From assembly GCA_002368155.1 (NCBI GenBank), contig AP018180.1, forward strand, positions 558,001-622,000: a stretch of 64,000 bases of DNA. Reading direction: 5' to 3'. This DNA comes from Nostoc carneum NIES-2107. GTDB taxonomy: Bacteria > Cyanobacteriota > Cyanobacteriia > Cyanobacteriales > Nostocaceae. The translations under genes were made by a program, and so were the position numbers. This document shows, one piece after another, positions 45,978 to 55,382 of the stretch; the first letter of the stretch is position 1; each line of letters opens with the position of its first letter. The notes under the pieces were generated by a model. That model was not told where the DNA came from and did no database searches. It saw nothing but the letters and a program-made list of their open reading frames with translations.

Positions 45978-48002
45978 ATGGGGTTAGACTTTTCCGGGCA
46001 AAATCTCCGAGGACGCAACTTTAAAGGACAAGACCTTGCGGGTGCAAACTTTAGTTATGCTGACATCCGAGGGGCAAATTTCACCAATGCTAATTTAACA
46101 GGTGCAAACTTCAGCCATGCCCAAGCGGGACTGCAACGCCGTTGGGCAATTTTTCTAGTTTTTATTTTCTGGGTTTTGTTAGAGATATCAGGATTTTTCT
46201 ACGCTGTCAACGCTTACTTGGTTTCGTTAATATTTAGCGACTCTACAGATACACAGATAGCGGGCTGGATTGCTTTAACCGTATCGATTGTCTTTTTGTT
46301 TGTCATAATTCGCCAAGAAATAGCGGCTGTATTAGGATCTGTCGCTGTTGTCTTTGCCGTCGCCGGAGTCGTTGCCTTTGTCTTCGCCATTGCCGGAGTA
46401 GGTTCCGCAGCCTTTGCCGTCGCCTTCACCCTCACCCTCGCTTTTGCCGTCATCGGATCTGTCATCGGAGCATTTGCCGTCACCTTTGCCGTCGCCCTCG
46501 ACCTCATTTTTGTCTTCGCCTTCGCCGTCGCCCTCAACCTCACTTTTGTCTTCGCCTTCGCCGGAGCCTTCACCGGAGCCTTCGCCGGAGCCTTCGCTGG
46601 ATCTGTAGTTAGCATTTACATCGCTTGGCGAGCAATGAAAGGAGACGAAAAATATGCCTTAATTCGTAATACTGCTATAGCCTTTGCAGCCACAGGCGGA
46701 ACAAATTTTCATGGCGCTACTTTAAATCAGGCTGATTTCACCAAAGCCACACTCAAAAGTACAGATTTCCGCAACGCTATCCTCACTGGTACCCGTTGGC
46801 ATCAAGCCAAAATGCTTGACCGCATTCGCCCAGGCTCAACTTACCTGCAACATCCACAAGTTCGCGAATTACTAATTACAGGACAAGCACAAGACAAAAA
46901 CTTTGACCGTCAAATCCTGCGAGGTATCAACTTACAATCAGTCAACTTAGCAGACGCTAGTTTCATCAGCGCTGATCTCAGTGAAGCTAACTTGCAAGAT
47001 GCGGATTTATCTAGAGCCAAACTCAAGCAAACCCAACTAGACGCAACCGATTTCACAGGTGCAACTCTCACAGGTGCATTTATTGAAGATTGGGGGATTA
47101 CAAATACAACTAAATTGCATGGGGTGAGGTGTGAGTATATCTTCATGCGCTTACCCACCAAAGAAAACCCCGACCCCCTCCGCAAACCAGATAATCAACA
47201 AGAAATATTCCAAGACGGCGACTTTGCCGACTTTATCAAGCCAATTTTTGACACCCTCGACCTTTACCACAATCAAAGCGTTGACCCCCGCGCCATTGCC
47301 ATTGCTTTTAAAAATCTGGCAGAAAATCACCCAGAAGCTGAGTTAGAAATCGTCGCAATGGAGAAACGCGGCGATGATAAATTCTTACTCAGAGCCAAAA
47401 CCGCATCAGGGAGTGATAAATCCCAACTGAGTGCGGAATATTTTGATGACTATAATCAACTCAAGGCTTTATCCCAAAGTCAGCAATTATTACTTATAGA
47501 AAAAGATAGTCGCATTCTTAGTTTAGAAAATATGCTGACAACTGCGCTTGGGCAGTCGAAATACTATATACAAGGAGATAACAAAGTGTCTGATATTAGC
47601 GGTATCAATATTCAAAATAGTACAAATGTTAGCGGTATTGCTGGCGGTGGTTCCGTCGCCAACCTGGGAACCATTAGCGGTAATGTGAATATTGCCCTCA
47701 ATCAGTTACCCGATTCCCCCGAAGCAGATAAACCCGGAATCAAAGAATTGTTGACGCAATTACAAGAATCAATTTCTCAGTCAACAGAGTTATCAGATGA
47801 CGATAAAGCTGAGGCGTTAGAACAGGTGCAAAGTTTAGCAGAAGCCGCGAAAACTCCCCAAGAGAATACCAGCAAGAAGACTGCAAAGACTGCAATCACC
47901 ATGTTGAAGGGAATATTTACAGGCTTACCTGCTGTCGCTTCGCTGGTGGAAGCGGGGAATAAATTATTGCCGTTAATTGCTAAGTTATTCGGTTTGGGAT
48001 GA
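45978..48002 (+). CDS. Pentapeptide-repeat membrane protein with effector-like C-terminus
   Basis: 674 residues from ATG 45978 (a TTG at 45954 is in frame). Order of parts: a short pentapeptide block (about 3-48, ANFTNANLTGANF); a TM block (about 52-215) whose second half is low-complexity Phe/Ala/Val/Gly (FAFAVALNLTFVFAFAGAF) encoded by GCC/TTC-rich DNA; a second pentapeptide block (about 235-375); a mixed alpha/beta region; then VSDISGINIQNSTNVSGIAG and SGNVNIALNQL, a helical LLTQLQESISQSTELSDDDK, and a hydrophobic C-terminal helix (FTGLPAVASLVEAGNKLLPL). This C-terminal module recurs, as I recall, in cyanobacterial signalling and conflict-type proteins. A pore-forming or membrane-disturbing role is possible but inferred. 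Confidence 0.82.
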   Translation: MGLDFSGQNLRGRNFKGQDLAGANFSYADIRGANFTNANLTGANFSHAQAGLQRRWAIFLVFIFWVLLEISGFFYAVNAYLVSLIFSDSTDTQIAGWIALTVSIVFLFVIIRQEIAAVLGSVAVVFAVAGVVAFVFAIAGVGSAAFAVAFTLTLAFAVIGSVIGAFAVTFAVALDLIFVFAFAVALNLTFVFAFAGAFTGAFAGAFAGSVVSIYIAWRAMKGDEKYALIRNTAIAFAATGGTNFHGATLNQADFTKATLKSTDFRNAILTGTRWHQAKMLDRIRPGSTYLQHPQVRELLITGQAQDKNFDRQILRGINLQSVNLADASFISADLSEANLQDADLSRAKLKQTQLDATDFTGATLTGAFIEDWGITNTTKLHGVRCEYIFMRLPTKENPDPLRKPDNQQEIFQDGDFADFIKPIFDTLDLYHNQSVDPRAIAIAFKNLAENHPEAELEIVAMEKRGDDKFLLRAKTASGSDKSQLSAEYFDDYNQLKALSQSQQLLLIEKDSRILSLENMLTTALGQSKYYIQGDNKVSDISGINIQNSTNVSGIAGGGSVANLGTISGNVNIALNQLPDSPEADKPGIKELLTQLQESISQSTELSDDDKAEALEQVQSLAEAAKTPQENTSKKTAKTAITMLKGIFTGLPAVASLVEAGNKLLPLIAKLFGLG

Positions 48003-48067
48003 TTTGGGGTTTGGTGTTGGGTGTTGGGTGTTTGAAAAGTGATTGACTGTGATTTTAATAACTTACT

Positions 48068-48144
48068 GATCCCCCCTAACCCCCCTTAAAAAAGGGGGGA
48101 AAAGAATCAAAGTCCCCCTTTTTAAGGGGGATTTAGGGGGATCT
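48068..48144. repeat. 80-bp AGATCCCCC palindromic element, copy B
   Basis: GATCCCCCCTAACCCCCCTT at the left and GGGGGATTTAGGGGGATCT at the right, matching 40064-40143. Confidence 0.85.
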
Positions 48145-48338
48145 AAAAAGTTTTGCTACCAACCAAAAGACTTTTCAAACCTCCTCTGAGTAAACCGGAG
48201 GGGGGACACTTAGAAAAATTGTTTGTGTTAGATTAATTTATCGCTGTTTTAATACTTATCTACCAACCCCAAAATTCTGGGTAATGACTGGTGCTTTCAC
48301 CCAATGCCCAATGCCCCATGCCCCATAGGATATTGTAA

Positions 48339-49151
48339 ATGATTGCTCAAACTCGAGAATTAGATGCCCAAGACTGGGTAAAAACACGTTCTTCCCTCGA
48401 TGCTAGCGAATCTACTTTCTTAGTATGGAAAGGTAAAATTTACGCTTTTATCCCCGGTGAGAAGCGGAAACTCTTATTTAAAATATTAGGGATGAGTGTC
48501 AGTAGATGTATTGCCCTAGAACCAGGAGTTTGGGATTTTACTTCTAGGGAACTGACATACTACCTTGACCCAGAAACAGAAGAAAAATTAACTAAATGGG
48601 AAAATTCTTGGACGGGGGAAGTTGTGCCGGTGATGCACGTGGCGAATAATCCTGTACAGGGTACATTTAAAGGTAAATTCCCCGCGCAAGTGGAAGGTGA
48701 AAGTACAACTTTTGTGTTTGATATCTTTCCTACTTACCCCAATCCTTTAGCGGGTGACCCGAAATTTGCAGAGTACAGTCCCCAAGAAATTTATCAAGCT
48801 GCGGAATTATTTAAACTCACCGTACCTACTCAAGATTTATCCAACTCAGCGCTAAATTCAGTCTCGGAAGTAAAACTCAGTTGGGATAGGATTGGTCAAT
48901 GGCTACCTTGGATGAAAATGAGCGATCGCCCCGGTCAGCTGATATATAGTGCTATTGGTGGTAAAGTCAACGGTTTTTCTGAGTTACCGCAATTATTTCA
49001 AGATGAAATTAATCATCGCATTCCTTTATATAAGGAAGCACCAAAATCAGCGCTTGATGTGGAAGATATGACTTCTTGGCTTTACTTTCAAGAACATTTT
49101 GATGCTTACTTAGCGGGAGAAGTCTTTCCTAAGTATGCAGCAGCAGAATAG
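48339..49151 (+). CDS. DUF1838 family protein
   Basis: 270 residues, no signal peptide. The opening DWVKTRSSLDASESTFLVWKGKIYAFIPGEKRKLLFKILGMSV and VWDFTSRELTYYLDPETEEKL are characteristic of DUF1838, a beta-rich family of unknown function found beside oxidoreductases. Here it faces an SDR gene convergently, which may point to a shared small-molecule pathway. Confidence 0.85.
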   Translation: MIAQTRELDAQDWVKTRSSLDASESTFLVWKGKIYAFIPGEKRKLLFKILGMSVSRCIALEPGVWDFTSRELTYYLDPETEEKLTKWENSWTGEVVPVMHVANNPVQGTFKGKFPAQVEGESTTFVFDIFPTYPNPLAGDPKFAEYSPQEIYQAAELFKLTVPTQDLSNSALNSVSEVKLSWDRIGQWLPWMKMSDRPGQLIYSAIGGKVNGFSELPQLFQDEINHRIPLYKEAPKSALDVEDMTSWLYFQEHFDAYLAGEVFPKYAAAE

Positions 49152-49231
49152 AAAATACGATGCGTTACGCTAACGCTAACGCATCCTACAGCATTTTTAT
49201 TTGACTTTTGACTTTTGACTTTTGACTTCTT

Positions 49232-50020
49232 TTAAAATGTGCCTGGGTTGCTTCCACCATCAACTTGTAGCATCACGCCATTGACAAATGAGGCGGCTGG
49301 CGAACAGAGAAATACGGCGACATTGGCAAATTCTTCTGGTGTTCCCAAGCGACCTAAGGGGATATTGTTGGTGATAGCGGTAATTTCCGCTTCTTTCGTC
49401 TGACCACTTTTCGCAATCCGGGCGTTGACTAATTCTTCTACTCGTTCTGTATATGTCCAGCCTGGTAAAATACTGTTAACCCGAATGCGATCGCTTCCTA
49501 ATTCTTGGCTGAGTGTTTTGGTTAAGCCAATTACTGCTAGGCGAATGGAATTAGACAAAACCAGATTTTGCACTGGATGTTTCGTGGAAGTAGAAGTAAT
49601 GGTGAGAATCGCCCCAGCGCTAGATTGGCGCAGATAAGGTAAGGCATATTTTACTAAATGAACTGCACTTAACAAATTCAAATTAATCGCAGCTTCCCAT
49701 TTAGAAATATCAATATCATCAAATGTACCCGCAGGTGGCCCTCCAGCATTGGTAACTAGAATATCTAAGCCGCCAAATTTCTCGACTGTCGTATTAATTA
49801 CCCGTTCAATATCTGCTTGTTGGCTAACATCTGCACGGATGGCTAATACTTCATTTCCGGTTTCGCTTTCTATCTCCGCAGCAGTTTTCTCAACTAATTC
49901 ACTGCGCGCACAAATCACAACTTTTGCACCTTCACGGGCAAATTGTTTGGCTGTGGCTTTACCTAAACCTTTGCTAGCAGCCGTCACTAAAGCTACTTTG
50001 CCATTTAGTTGTAAATCCAT
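49232..50020 (-). CDS. Short-chain dehydrogenase family protein with altered active site
   Basis: 262 residues. A clear Rossmann motif TAASKGLGKA (about 13-22) and NAGGPP are present. The catalytic Ser is in TITSTSTKHP, but the usual YxxxK is replaced: the region reads NLVLSNSIRLAVIGLTKTL, with no Tyr and with Arg in the Lys position. A subgroup of FabG-like SDRs has this change. The protein may use another residue, bind a cofactor for regulation, or act on an unusual substrate. Convergent with DUF1838 and followed by the class II aldolase gene upstream on the same strand. Confidence 0.87.
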   Translation of the reverse strand: MDLQLNGKVALVTAASKGLGKATAKQFAREGAKVVICARSELVEKTAAEIESETGNEVLAIRADVSQQADIERVINTTVEKFGGLDILVTNAGGPPAGTFDDIDISKWEAAINLNLLSAVHLVKYALPYLRQSSAGAILTITSTSTKHPVQNLVLSNSIRLAVIGLTKTLSQELGSDRIRVNSILPGWTYTERVEELVNARIAKSGQTKEAEITAITNNIPLGRLGTPEEFANVAVFLCSPAASFVNGVMLQVDGGSNPGTF

Positions 50021-50196
50021 ATTTGTAGTTTGTAATTCGTAATTCGTAATTAAAGATTACCTAGATTAGTTCGGCGTAAATAAAGCTATTTTTCAAACAG
50101 TCACAATCTTTTGACTTCCCCCTTTCGCTTTGCAGTACGTTTAAATCTTTTGCCCAATTTTATTAATATCAATCTTGGCTAATAAGTAAATTTCCT

Positions 50197-50226
50197 ACTC
50201 ATTACTCATTACTCATTACTCATTAC
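50197..50226. repeat. TCATTAC heptamer repeat
   Basis: Four tandem copies just beyond the stop of the class II aldolase gene. Confidence 0.85.
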
Positions 50227-50244
50227 TTCAAAAGTGCTGTAATA

Positions 50245-51006
50245 TTACTCAAGTAAATCAGGTTGGTCGCGGACAATTCTGTTATAAAGTGTTTGAAAAC
50301 AGAACCAGCCATTTGAAGGTGCGCCAATGTGGTTTCTGGTTAAACGGGCAGTATTATGTTCAATAATATGGGGTTTTCCCGCGGCCTCAGCTAAAAGTTG
50401 CGCTTGACTGGAATTTTCTAAATTAATAAACCACCAAGCAGCTTCATCTACTGATTGACCGACAGTTAACATCCCGTGATTACGTAAAATTATGGCTTTA
50501 TTATTTCCCAAGGTTTCTACAATGCGTTGATATTCGCAAGCATTAAATAAGACTTCTGTACAGTCATGAAATACGCTATGGTGTTCGTAGAAAGCACAAG
50601 CATTTTCATTCAGGGGGTCAAGGGGACGACCTAGGGTAGACCAAGCTTTACCATAAATTGAATGTGCATATACAGTTGCGATCGCATCTGGTCTAGCAGC
50701 ATGAATATGAGAATGAATAGCGATGGCTTCACGATTTATCGGCTGGTCACCTTTAACTACATCCCCATCGTGGTTAACTAATACTAAGTGGGAAACTCGA
50801 ACATCACAGAATTCTACACCCAAGGGATTTACCCAGAAATGATCTGTAAATTCAGGATCGCGCGCTGTCAGATGTCCATCTGTACCTTCATTAAATCCTA
50901 ACCGCGCAAACAAACGAAAGGCTGCGGCTAAACGTTGTTTACGGTGTAAGCGTTCATCTTCTACTCTTTCAAATACAGGGGGTTTGGGTCTTTCTAATTT
51001 AGGCAT
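50245..51006 (-). CDS. Class II aldolase/adducin family protein
   Basis: 253 residues. The zinc site is seen in AIAIHSHIHAARPD and YAHSIYGKAW (His residues) with the distal His in ILRNHGMLTVG. The N-terminal RLFARLGFNEGTDGHLTARD carries the phosphate/substrate-binding loop. The family cleaves or epimerises sugar phosphates, or decarboxylates similar keto-compounds; the substrate is unknown. It is transcribed toward the SDR gene. Confidence 0.88.
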   Translation of the reverse strand: MPKLERPKPPVFERVEDERLHRKQRLAAAFRLFARLGFNEGTDGHLTARDPEFTDHFWVNPLGVEFCDVRVSHLVLVNHDGDVVKGDQPINREAIAIHSHIHAARPDAIATVYAHSIYGKAWSTLGRPLDPLNENACAFYEHHSVFHDCTEVLFNACEYQRIVETLGNNKAIILRNHGMLTVGQSVDEAAWWFINLENSSQAQLLAEAAGKPHIIEHNTARLTRNHIGAPSNGWFCFQTLYNRIVRDQPDLLE

Positions 51007-51861
51007 TTTCTTATTCCTAACTATTAATTAACCATTAATTTTTTGGCAATAGTTGAAAATGGTTGTACTTTGCAATATATATTCTTAGCTTCACCAAATA
51101 ATCGGCATGAATAGCACATACTCTTGCCTTGGGTGATGATAGCGTTAGTCAGGCTCTAGAGCCGTAAAATGTTGATTTTAATACAGCAGACAAGAATCAA
51201 ACTCAGCTATTACATAATTGAATTTGCATAATTTGGCACGTATAAATTGCTCAAGCAACTACCTAAAAGTCGCTTTGCTAAAATAGCTCAGAATTGTCTA
51301 AGCAATTACACAAATTGATACCAATTTGCAAGGTGCTTAGTACAAAAGAACTCATAAAACCTCAGACGTACAAGACGATGATCAATTTAACAGTACTTAC
51401 ACAACTGGTACACCAAACTTCTGGTTTAAGAGTCAACAGTCAAGGGTCAAGGGTCAAAAATTCAGATTTTTTGGACTTTTGACTCTTGACTCTTGACAGC
51501 CTAAATGAAAAAAATGTGACACTTGCGTAAGTCCTATTTAAATATAAATTGATATCACATATACAAATTAGAGTTGTTTTAGCTTACCATAACCTGCCTT
51601 TCGCCTTACTCTATCCTTTGGATTCTCCTGAGGATTAAAGTATTGCGACATATTAAAGCTACTGCTCACTACTAAATACACAGTCACAAAAGAGCTACAA
51701 GCCTAGTTCACAAAAGTTTTTAATTTGAAATCCGCGAATTTCGCACAGCAATAATAGAAAAACAGACAAAAAGCCAAAGTCTAAATTAATAGAAAAATTA
51801 TTACTGTCTAAGCTTTCCGCTTATTTGAGTTAGAAATTGATGTACGTTGTTCTGTATTAAT
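51007..51861. other. Intergenic region with dispersed repeat
   Basis: Holds repeat copy B (51395-51533). On the minus strand 51651-51568 an open frame of 27 codons starts MSQYFNPQENPKDRVRRKAG, which I cannot link to a family. No other gene is seen. Confidence 0.4.
51395..51533. repeat. Dispersed repeat, copy B, with inverted ends
   Basis: ACTTACACAACTGG at the left, ACTTGCGTAAGT at the right, with the same 87-base body as copy A at 26682. The paired ends suggest a small non-autonomous mobile unit of about 139 bp. Confidence 0.75.
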
Positions 51862-52056
51862 TTAATTTAAACCAGGGTCAATCTTAATACCAAGTTGCTC
51901 TAGTCTAGACTGCGTCAGCACCTCCTTTAAAATAATCGTAAATGGATATCGCCGGAATACTTTTGCATCACCTTGTGACAATAGCTTTCTAGCTTGGCTG
52001 ATGTGTATGGGATATAAGGGTTGTTTGTTGGCATCCAAAATATAAACTTTAGCCAT
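51862..52056 (-). pseudogene. IscB-like N-terminal fragment (RRXRR domain)
   Basis: 64 residues from ATG 52056: MAKVYILDANKQPLYPIHIS, then QARKLLSQGDAKVFRRYPFT and a C-terminal IKIDPGLN. This matches the N-terminal domain (RRXRR/PLMP) of IscB-type HNH endonucleases, which begin VxVLDxxxxPLxP and lead to a RuvC-I motif KIDPGSKTTG. Here the frame stops just after IDPG, so the nuclease body (RuvC, HNH) is missing and I saw no continuation in the next 500 bases on this strand. It is most likely a remnant, though a free-standing domain is possible. Confidence 0.75.
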
Positions 52057-52080
52057 TATGAGTCCAATTAACCTAGGCAA

Positions 52081-52712
52081 TAGTGATTGGGTGTTGGATT
52101 TAACTAAGAAATCTATAGATGCTCCTGTAGTTGTTTAACTTGTACTTATATTAGAAAAATACAACACAAAACGTAGGCGATCGCATCTTTTCGAGAAGAA
52201 AATTCTCCCACTAATAGATTCTCGACCGCTTTCTTAAACTGAAGATAACTGTAATTAATGATGGTAAAAGTAGAGGCTAGGCTTCTCTTTGCCATCGCGT
52301 GACATGAATTTCTTTAATTAGCCCTCAATGAACTGCATCTTAAGAATAACGAATAAATATTTTGATTGTTTGTAATTTGTAATTTGTAATTTTTCATTCG
52401 TTATTTTTCGTTACCCCGTCCCTTCTGTTTTCTGCTCCCTAATGCCTACCACACTACTTTTAAAGTCAGTTTGGTAAGATTAAACTGTAAAAAATCTGCT
52501 ATTTTAATTTTTGTGATTTGGGGTTAACGCACCAGAGCAAACTTATGCTAAACCACAAGCCGTCACAGCATATGCTGTCCGTAACAATGTAGTTAAGCGA
52601 TGATTATTTTTGGGTAATCATACTATACTTCTGTATCATACACAAGGATCATTTTACTGTTACGCTTAAGCATACAATTACCTCTGATAATTCCAACCCA
52701 AGACTTGTATAG
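52081..52712. other. Intergenic region before speD
   Basis: About 630 bases. It has a run of TTTGTAATTTG-like heptamers near 52370-52392. No gene seen. In intact IscB loci the guide RNA is coded next to the nuclease start, but I see no clear structured remnant. Confidence 0.4.
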
Positions 52713-53072
52713 GTGATTCAGTCCCATCATTTCTACGCAATTTTGCCAGCTGCACAGACTGTTTTCAATTGGGAAACGGCAGATTTTATCAAAGTTATCA
52801 AAAATGCGGCTCATATAGCTCAACTCACTATTGTTGGTGAACTGGCTTATGGGTTCCAACCACAGGGAGTTTCTGCAGTTATTTTACTAGCAGAGTCTCA
52901 TGTAGCATTACACTTTTGGCCAGAAGAAGCAAAAGTTACAATCGATATTCATATCTGCGACTACCAAAAAGACAATCAACACAAAGCTAGGCTATTAGCA
53001 GAAATTCTCACCAGACAAATTACTAATTCTGAAAGCATGGCTAACTGGAATTATTTAAATATCACCGGTTGA
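52713..53072 (+). CDS. speD: S-adenosylmethionine decarboxylase-family proenzyme (SpeD)
   Basis: 119 residues from GTG 52713 (an in-frame TAG is just upstream). The self-cleaving pyruvoyl site is intact: Glu61-Ser62 in AESHVALHFWPE, His67 and Cys82 in DIHICD, with the same spacing as in the Thermotoga enzyme (Ser, +5 His, +20 Cys). Cleavage before Ser62 would make the pyruvoyl group. The standard product is decarboxylated AdoMet, the aminopropyl donor; some bacterial homologues have been reported to decarboxylate ornithine or arginine instead. It faces DUF350, FemAB, spermidine-synthase-like and DUF4178 genes. Confidence 0.9.
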   Translation: MIQSHHFYAILPAAQTVFNWETADFIKVIKNAAHIAQLTIVGELAYGFQPQGVSAVILLAESHVALHFWPEEAKVTIDIHICDYQKDNQHKARLLAEILTRQITNSESMANWNYLNITG

Positions 53073-53310
53073 TAAACTTTCTCAGATACCAATGAATGTA
53101 GGGTGCGTTACGGCTATGAGAGAATTTGATGATTAGAGACAATTAAAATTAGCCGTAACGCACCATCTACGCAGTGATGTGTTAAGCGCGATGATAATTA
53201 TTTTGCGACCAATCATATCATAATTAAAGACAATTAAATTTACACGTAACCATCTATGCGGCGGTGCGTTACGCTGAAGCTAACGCACCCTACTAATAAT
53301 TCATAATTTA

Positions 53311-54180
53311 TTAAAGACACCAAGCAATTAAAAAGGAAGCTGCAATATAAGCAAATCCTTCGATTAAACCTGCGCCAACATTGGGAACTTCTTGATTGGC
53401 AATTTCATCGGAGATTTTAACGTCAGGTACTAAAATTAAATCGGCTAACCAGCGAATTACTACCAGCGAAATTAAGCAAAATATTAACAGTAATCCATAC
53501 TGGGTAAAACTCACAACCCAGTTTTCAAATTCGCCTGCAAAGGCGACTCGTACAATGTTACCTGTAGCAATCAATAAACCAGCCAAAGCTACACCAGCCG
53601 CAGGATTATTGCGCTTTTCAATTTCTGCAAACACATTATATTTAGTAACTTTGGGATAAACTAAACTTACGAAAATGAGTAATCCCAAACCAATTAACCA
53701 ACAAACTATTCCTACCAACCAACCACCACTTTCTCCTGCTAAAGCCGCATTTAAAATTAAACCGTTGGCGATGTGGTTCGCAGCTTCTACATTCGCCGCA
53801 CCAATATTACGGTCTTGAATAATTTCGCGTTCGCAATTAAAATGACGCAGAATTAATTTATCCCCTACCCATGCACCAGCTAACATTAATAAAATTACTG
53901 TGGCACCATAGCTAATTAAATTCAGCGCTTTATCTTGCCAATTATTGACACTCTGTCCGAGAACGCCACCTAAAGCAATAACTATACCAAAATAGTACCC
54001 TACTAATGCCACAGCAACCGCAGGGTTATCATTAACAAATAATTCTAAATTTAATTCCATGCGGCGGCGAAACAGCTTTTGATAAGCCAACTGTCCTAGC
54101 CAAAATAAACCAAAGCCTACAAATAATTCTAGTAAGATTACGCCAAATTGGGTAATTATTGCCATCGCTCTTTCGTTCAT
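53311..54180 (-). CDS. DUF350 membrane protein (duplicated domain)
   Basis: 289 residues, about eight TM helices arranged as two copies of the DUF350 unit, each with a conserved FVNDNPAVAVALVGYYFGI or EIEKRNNPAAGVALAGLLIA stretch. It overlaps the FemAB gene by four bases (ATGA), so the two are translationally coupled. DUF350 proteins (YjfL type) recur with polyamine-related and DUF4178 genes; their biochemical role is unknown. Confidence 0.9.
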   Translation of the reverse strand: MNERAMAIITQFGVILLELFVGFGLFWLGQLAYQKLFRRRMELNLELFVNDNPAVAVALVGYYFGIVIALGGVLGQSVNNWQDKALNLISYGATVILLMLAGAWVGDKLILRHFNCEREIIQDRNIGAANVEAANHIANGLILNAALAGESGGWLVGIVCWLIGLGLLIFVSLVYPKVTKYNVFAEIEKRNNPAAGVALAGLLIATGNIVRVAFAGEFENWVVSFTQYGLLLIFCLISLVVIRWLADLILVPDVKISDEIANQEVPNVGAGLIEGFAYIAASFLIAWCL

Positions 54181-55232
54181 TTGCTACCACCTGCCAGGTT
54201 TTGAAATAAGCTAATTAAGGTATCCGCCAACTGGTCATAAAAAAAGTAATCGTGAGCGCCTATAGTTTTCATAGGCTGTCCACCAAACTGACTTTTAAAT
54301 TGCGAAAACTTAGCATAGCTATGATTTACATCTTGGGTAAATCCATAAAAATCATAAAATTGGCAACCGCGCAATTTAGCTCTTTGCATAGCTTCCCAAT
54401 GTAAGCTGTAATTAGCCATGACTTGTGGATGTGCTAAACTGCGTCCGCCATATAAATAAGTAGCCACTTGACCGCAATATATTACTAAAATTGCTGCTAT
54501 GATTTCACCTTGCCAATAGGCTACACCAATTTCTGCCATGTTTGATTTAAATAATGTTTGGCAAAGATTGATAAAAAAGCCGTAGGGTTCACCAAAGAAC
54601 TTTTGACGCTGTACAGTTTCCCAAAATAACTCATACAAGACAGGAATCTTTTGCGAATCGCTACTAAATTCTGTTGTCACACCATAGCGTTGACTGAGGC
54701 GAATATTGTAGCGTCCTTTCGGCTTCATCGCCGCTAAAATTTCGCTAAGTTCTGGCGTTAAATCTATAAGTAAAGTTTCCGATGGTAATAAATCAGCAGG
54801 TGCGCGGACAAATTTTTTCAGGTACGCTAGTTTGTCTGTCCATAGTGGTTCAATCCGCAGTGCGATCGCTCCTAATTCTCGCGCTAATTTCTCGGCTGTA
54901 TGTAACAATAGCTGTAGCGCTGACTCTGCATATGCTGCTGGTAATATCGGCCCGCCAGGCGCAATCAATAAGTTAGCTTTATTGCTTTGAGGATATAAAT
55001 AATAAATACATCCTCCTGTTAATTGATTATTTAAAAATAAACCATAGCGAAAGGTTTTATATCCCTCAATTTCTTTAAAATCTGCCCAACTGCAAGTTTG
55101 CATAAAGCATCCATTGGGATGAATTTTAATGAGTGTATCCCAATCCTGTTGTGCGGCTTTATTTAATTCTCTAATATTTAAATCTAAATCCTGCTGAGTC
55201 AATTTATTGCTAGGTGAATTACTTATCTGCAT
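54177..55232 (-). CDS. FemAB-family peptidoglycan-bridge/lipid II transferase-like protein
   Basis: 351 residues with two GNAT-like domains: FMQTCSWADFKEIEGYKTFR in the first and VAYWQGEIIAAILVIYCGQV plus LHWEAMQRAKLRGCQFYDFY in the second, typical of FemX/FemAB. These proteins move an amino acid from aminoacyl-tRNA to a peptidoglycan precursor or act as N-acyltransferases. Its fixed place beside DUF350 and spermidine-synthase-like genes suggests an envelope acceptor for the module. Confidence 0.87.
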   Translation of the reverse strand: MQISNSPSNKLTQQDLDLNIRELNKAAQQDWDTLIKIHPNGCFMQTCSWADFKEIEGYKTFRYGLFLNNQLTGGCIYYLYPQSNKANLLIAPGGPILPAAYAESALQLLLHTAEKLARELGAIALRIEPLWTDKLAYLKKFVRAPADLLPSETLLIDLTPELSEILAAMKPKGRYNIRLSQRYGVTTEFSSDSQKIPVLYELFWETVQRQKFFGEPYGFFINLCQTLFKSNMAEIGVAYWQGEIIAAILVIYCGQVATYLYGGRSLAHPQVMANYSLHWEAMQRAKLRGCQFYDFYGFTQDVNHSYAKFSQFKSQFGGQPMKTIGAHDYFFYDQLADTLISLFQNLAGGSK

Positions 55233-55382
55233 GAATCATATTAAGGCTGTCATTTGTCATTTGTCATTAATAATAGTTTCAAGGCTTTTAGATTGCGTAA
55301 TCTAGTTTGGTTGATTGTCAACAACTTACTTATTTCTCTATGATGTAATTACGAATTACGAATTACGAACTACGCATTCTCT

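Noticed and set aside
46214-46615. Minus-strand Ala/Lys/Thr-rich open frame inside the pentapeptide gene
   Set aside because: It is antisense to the repetitive GCC/TTC-rich TM coding region and arises from its codon bias.
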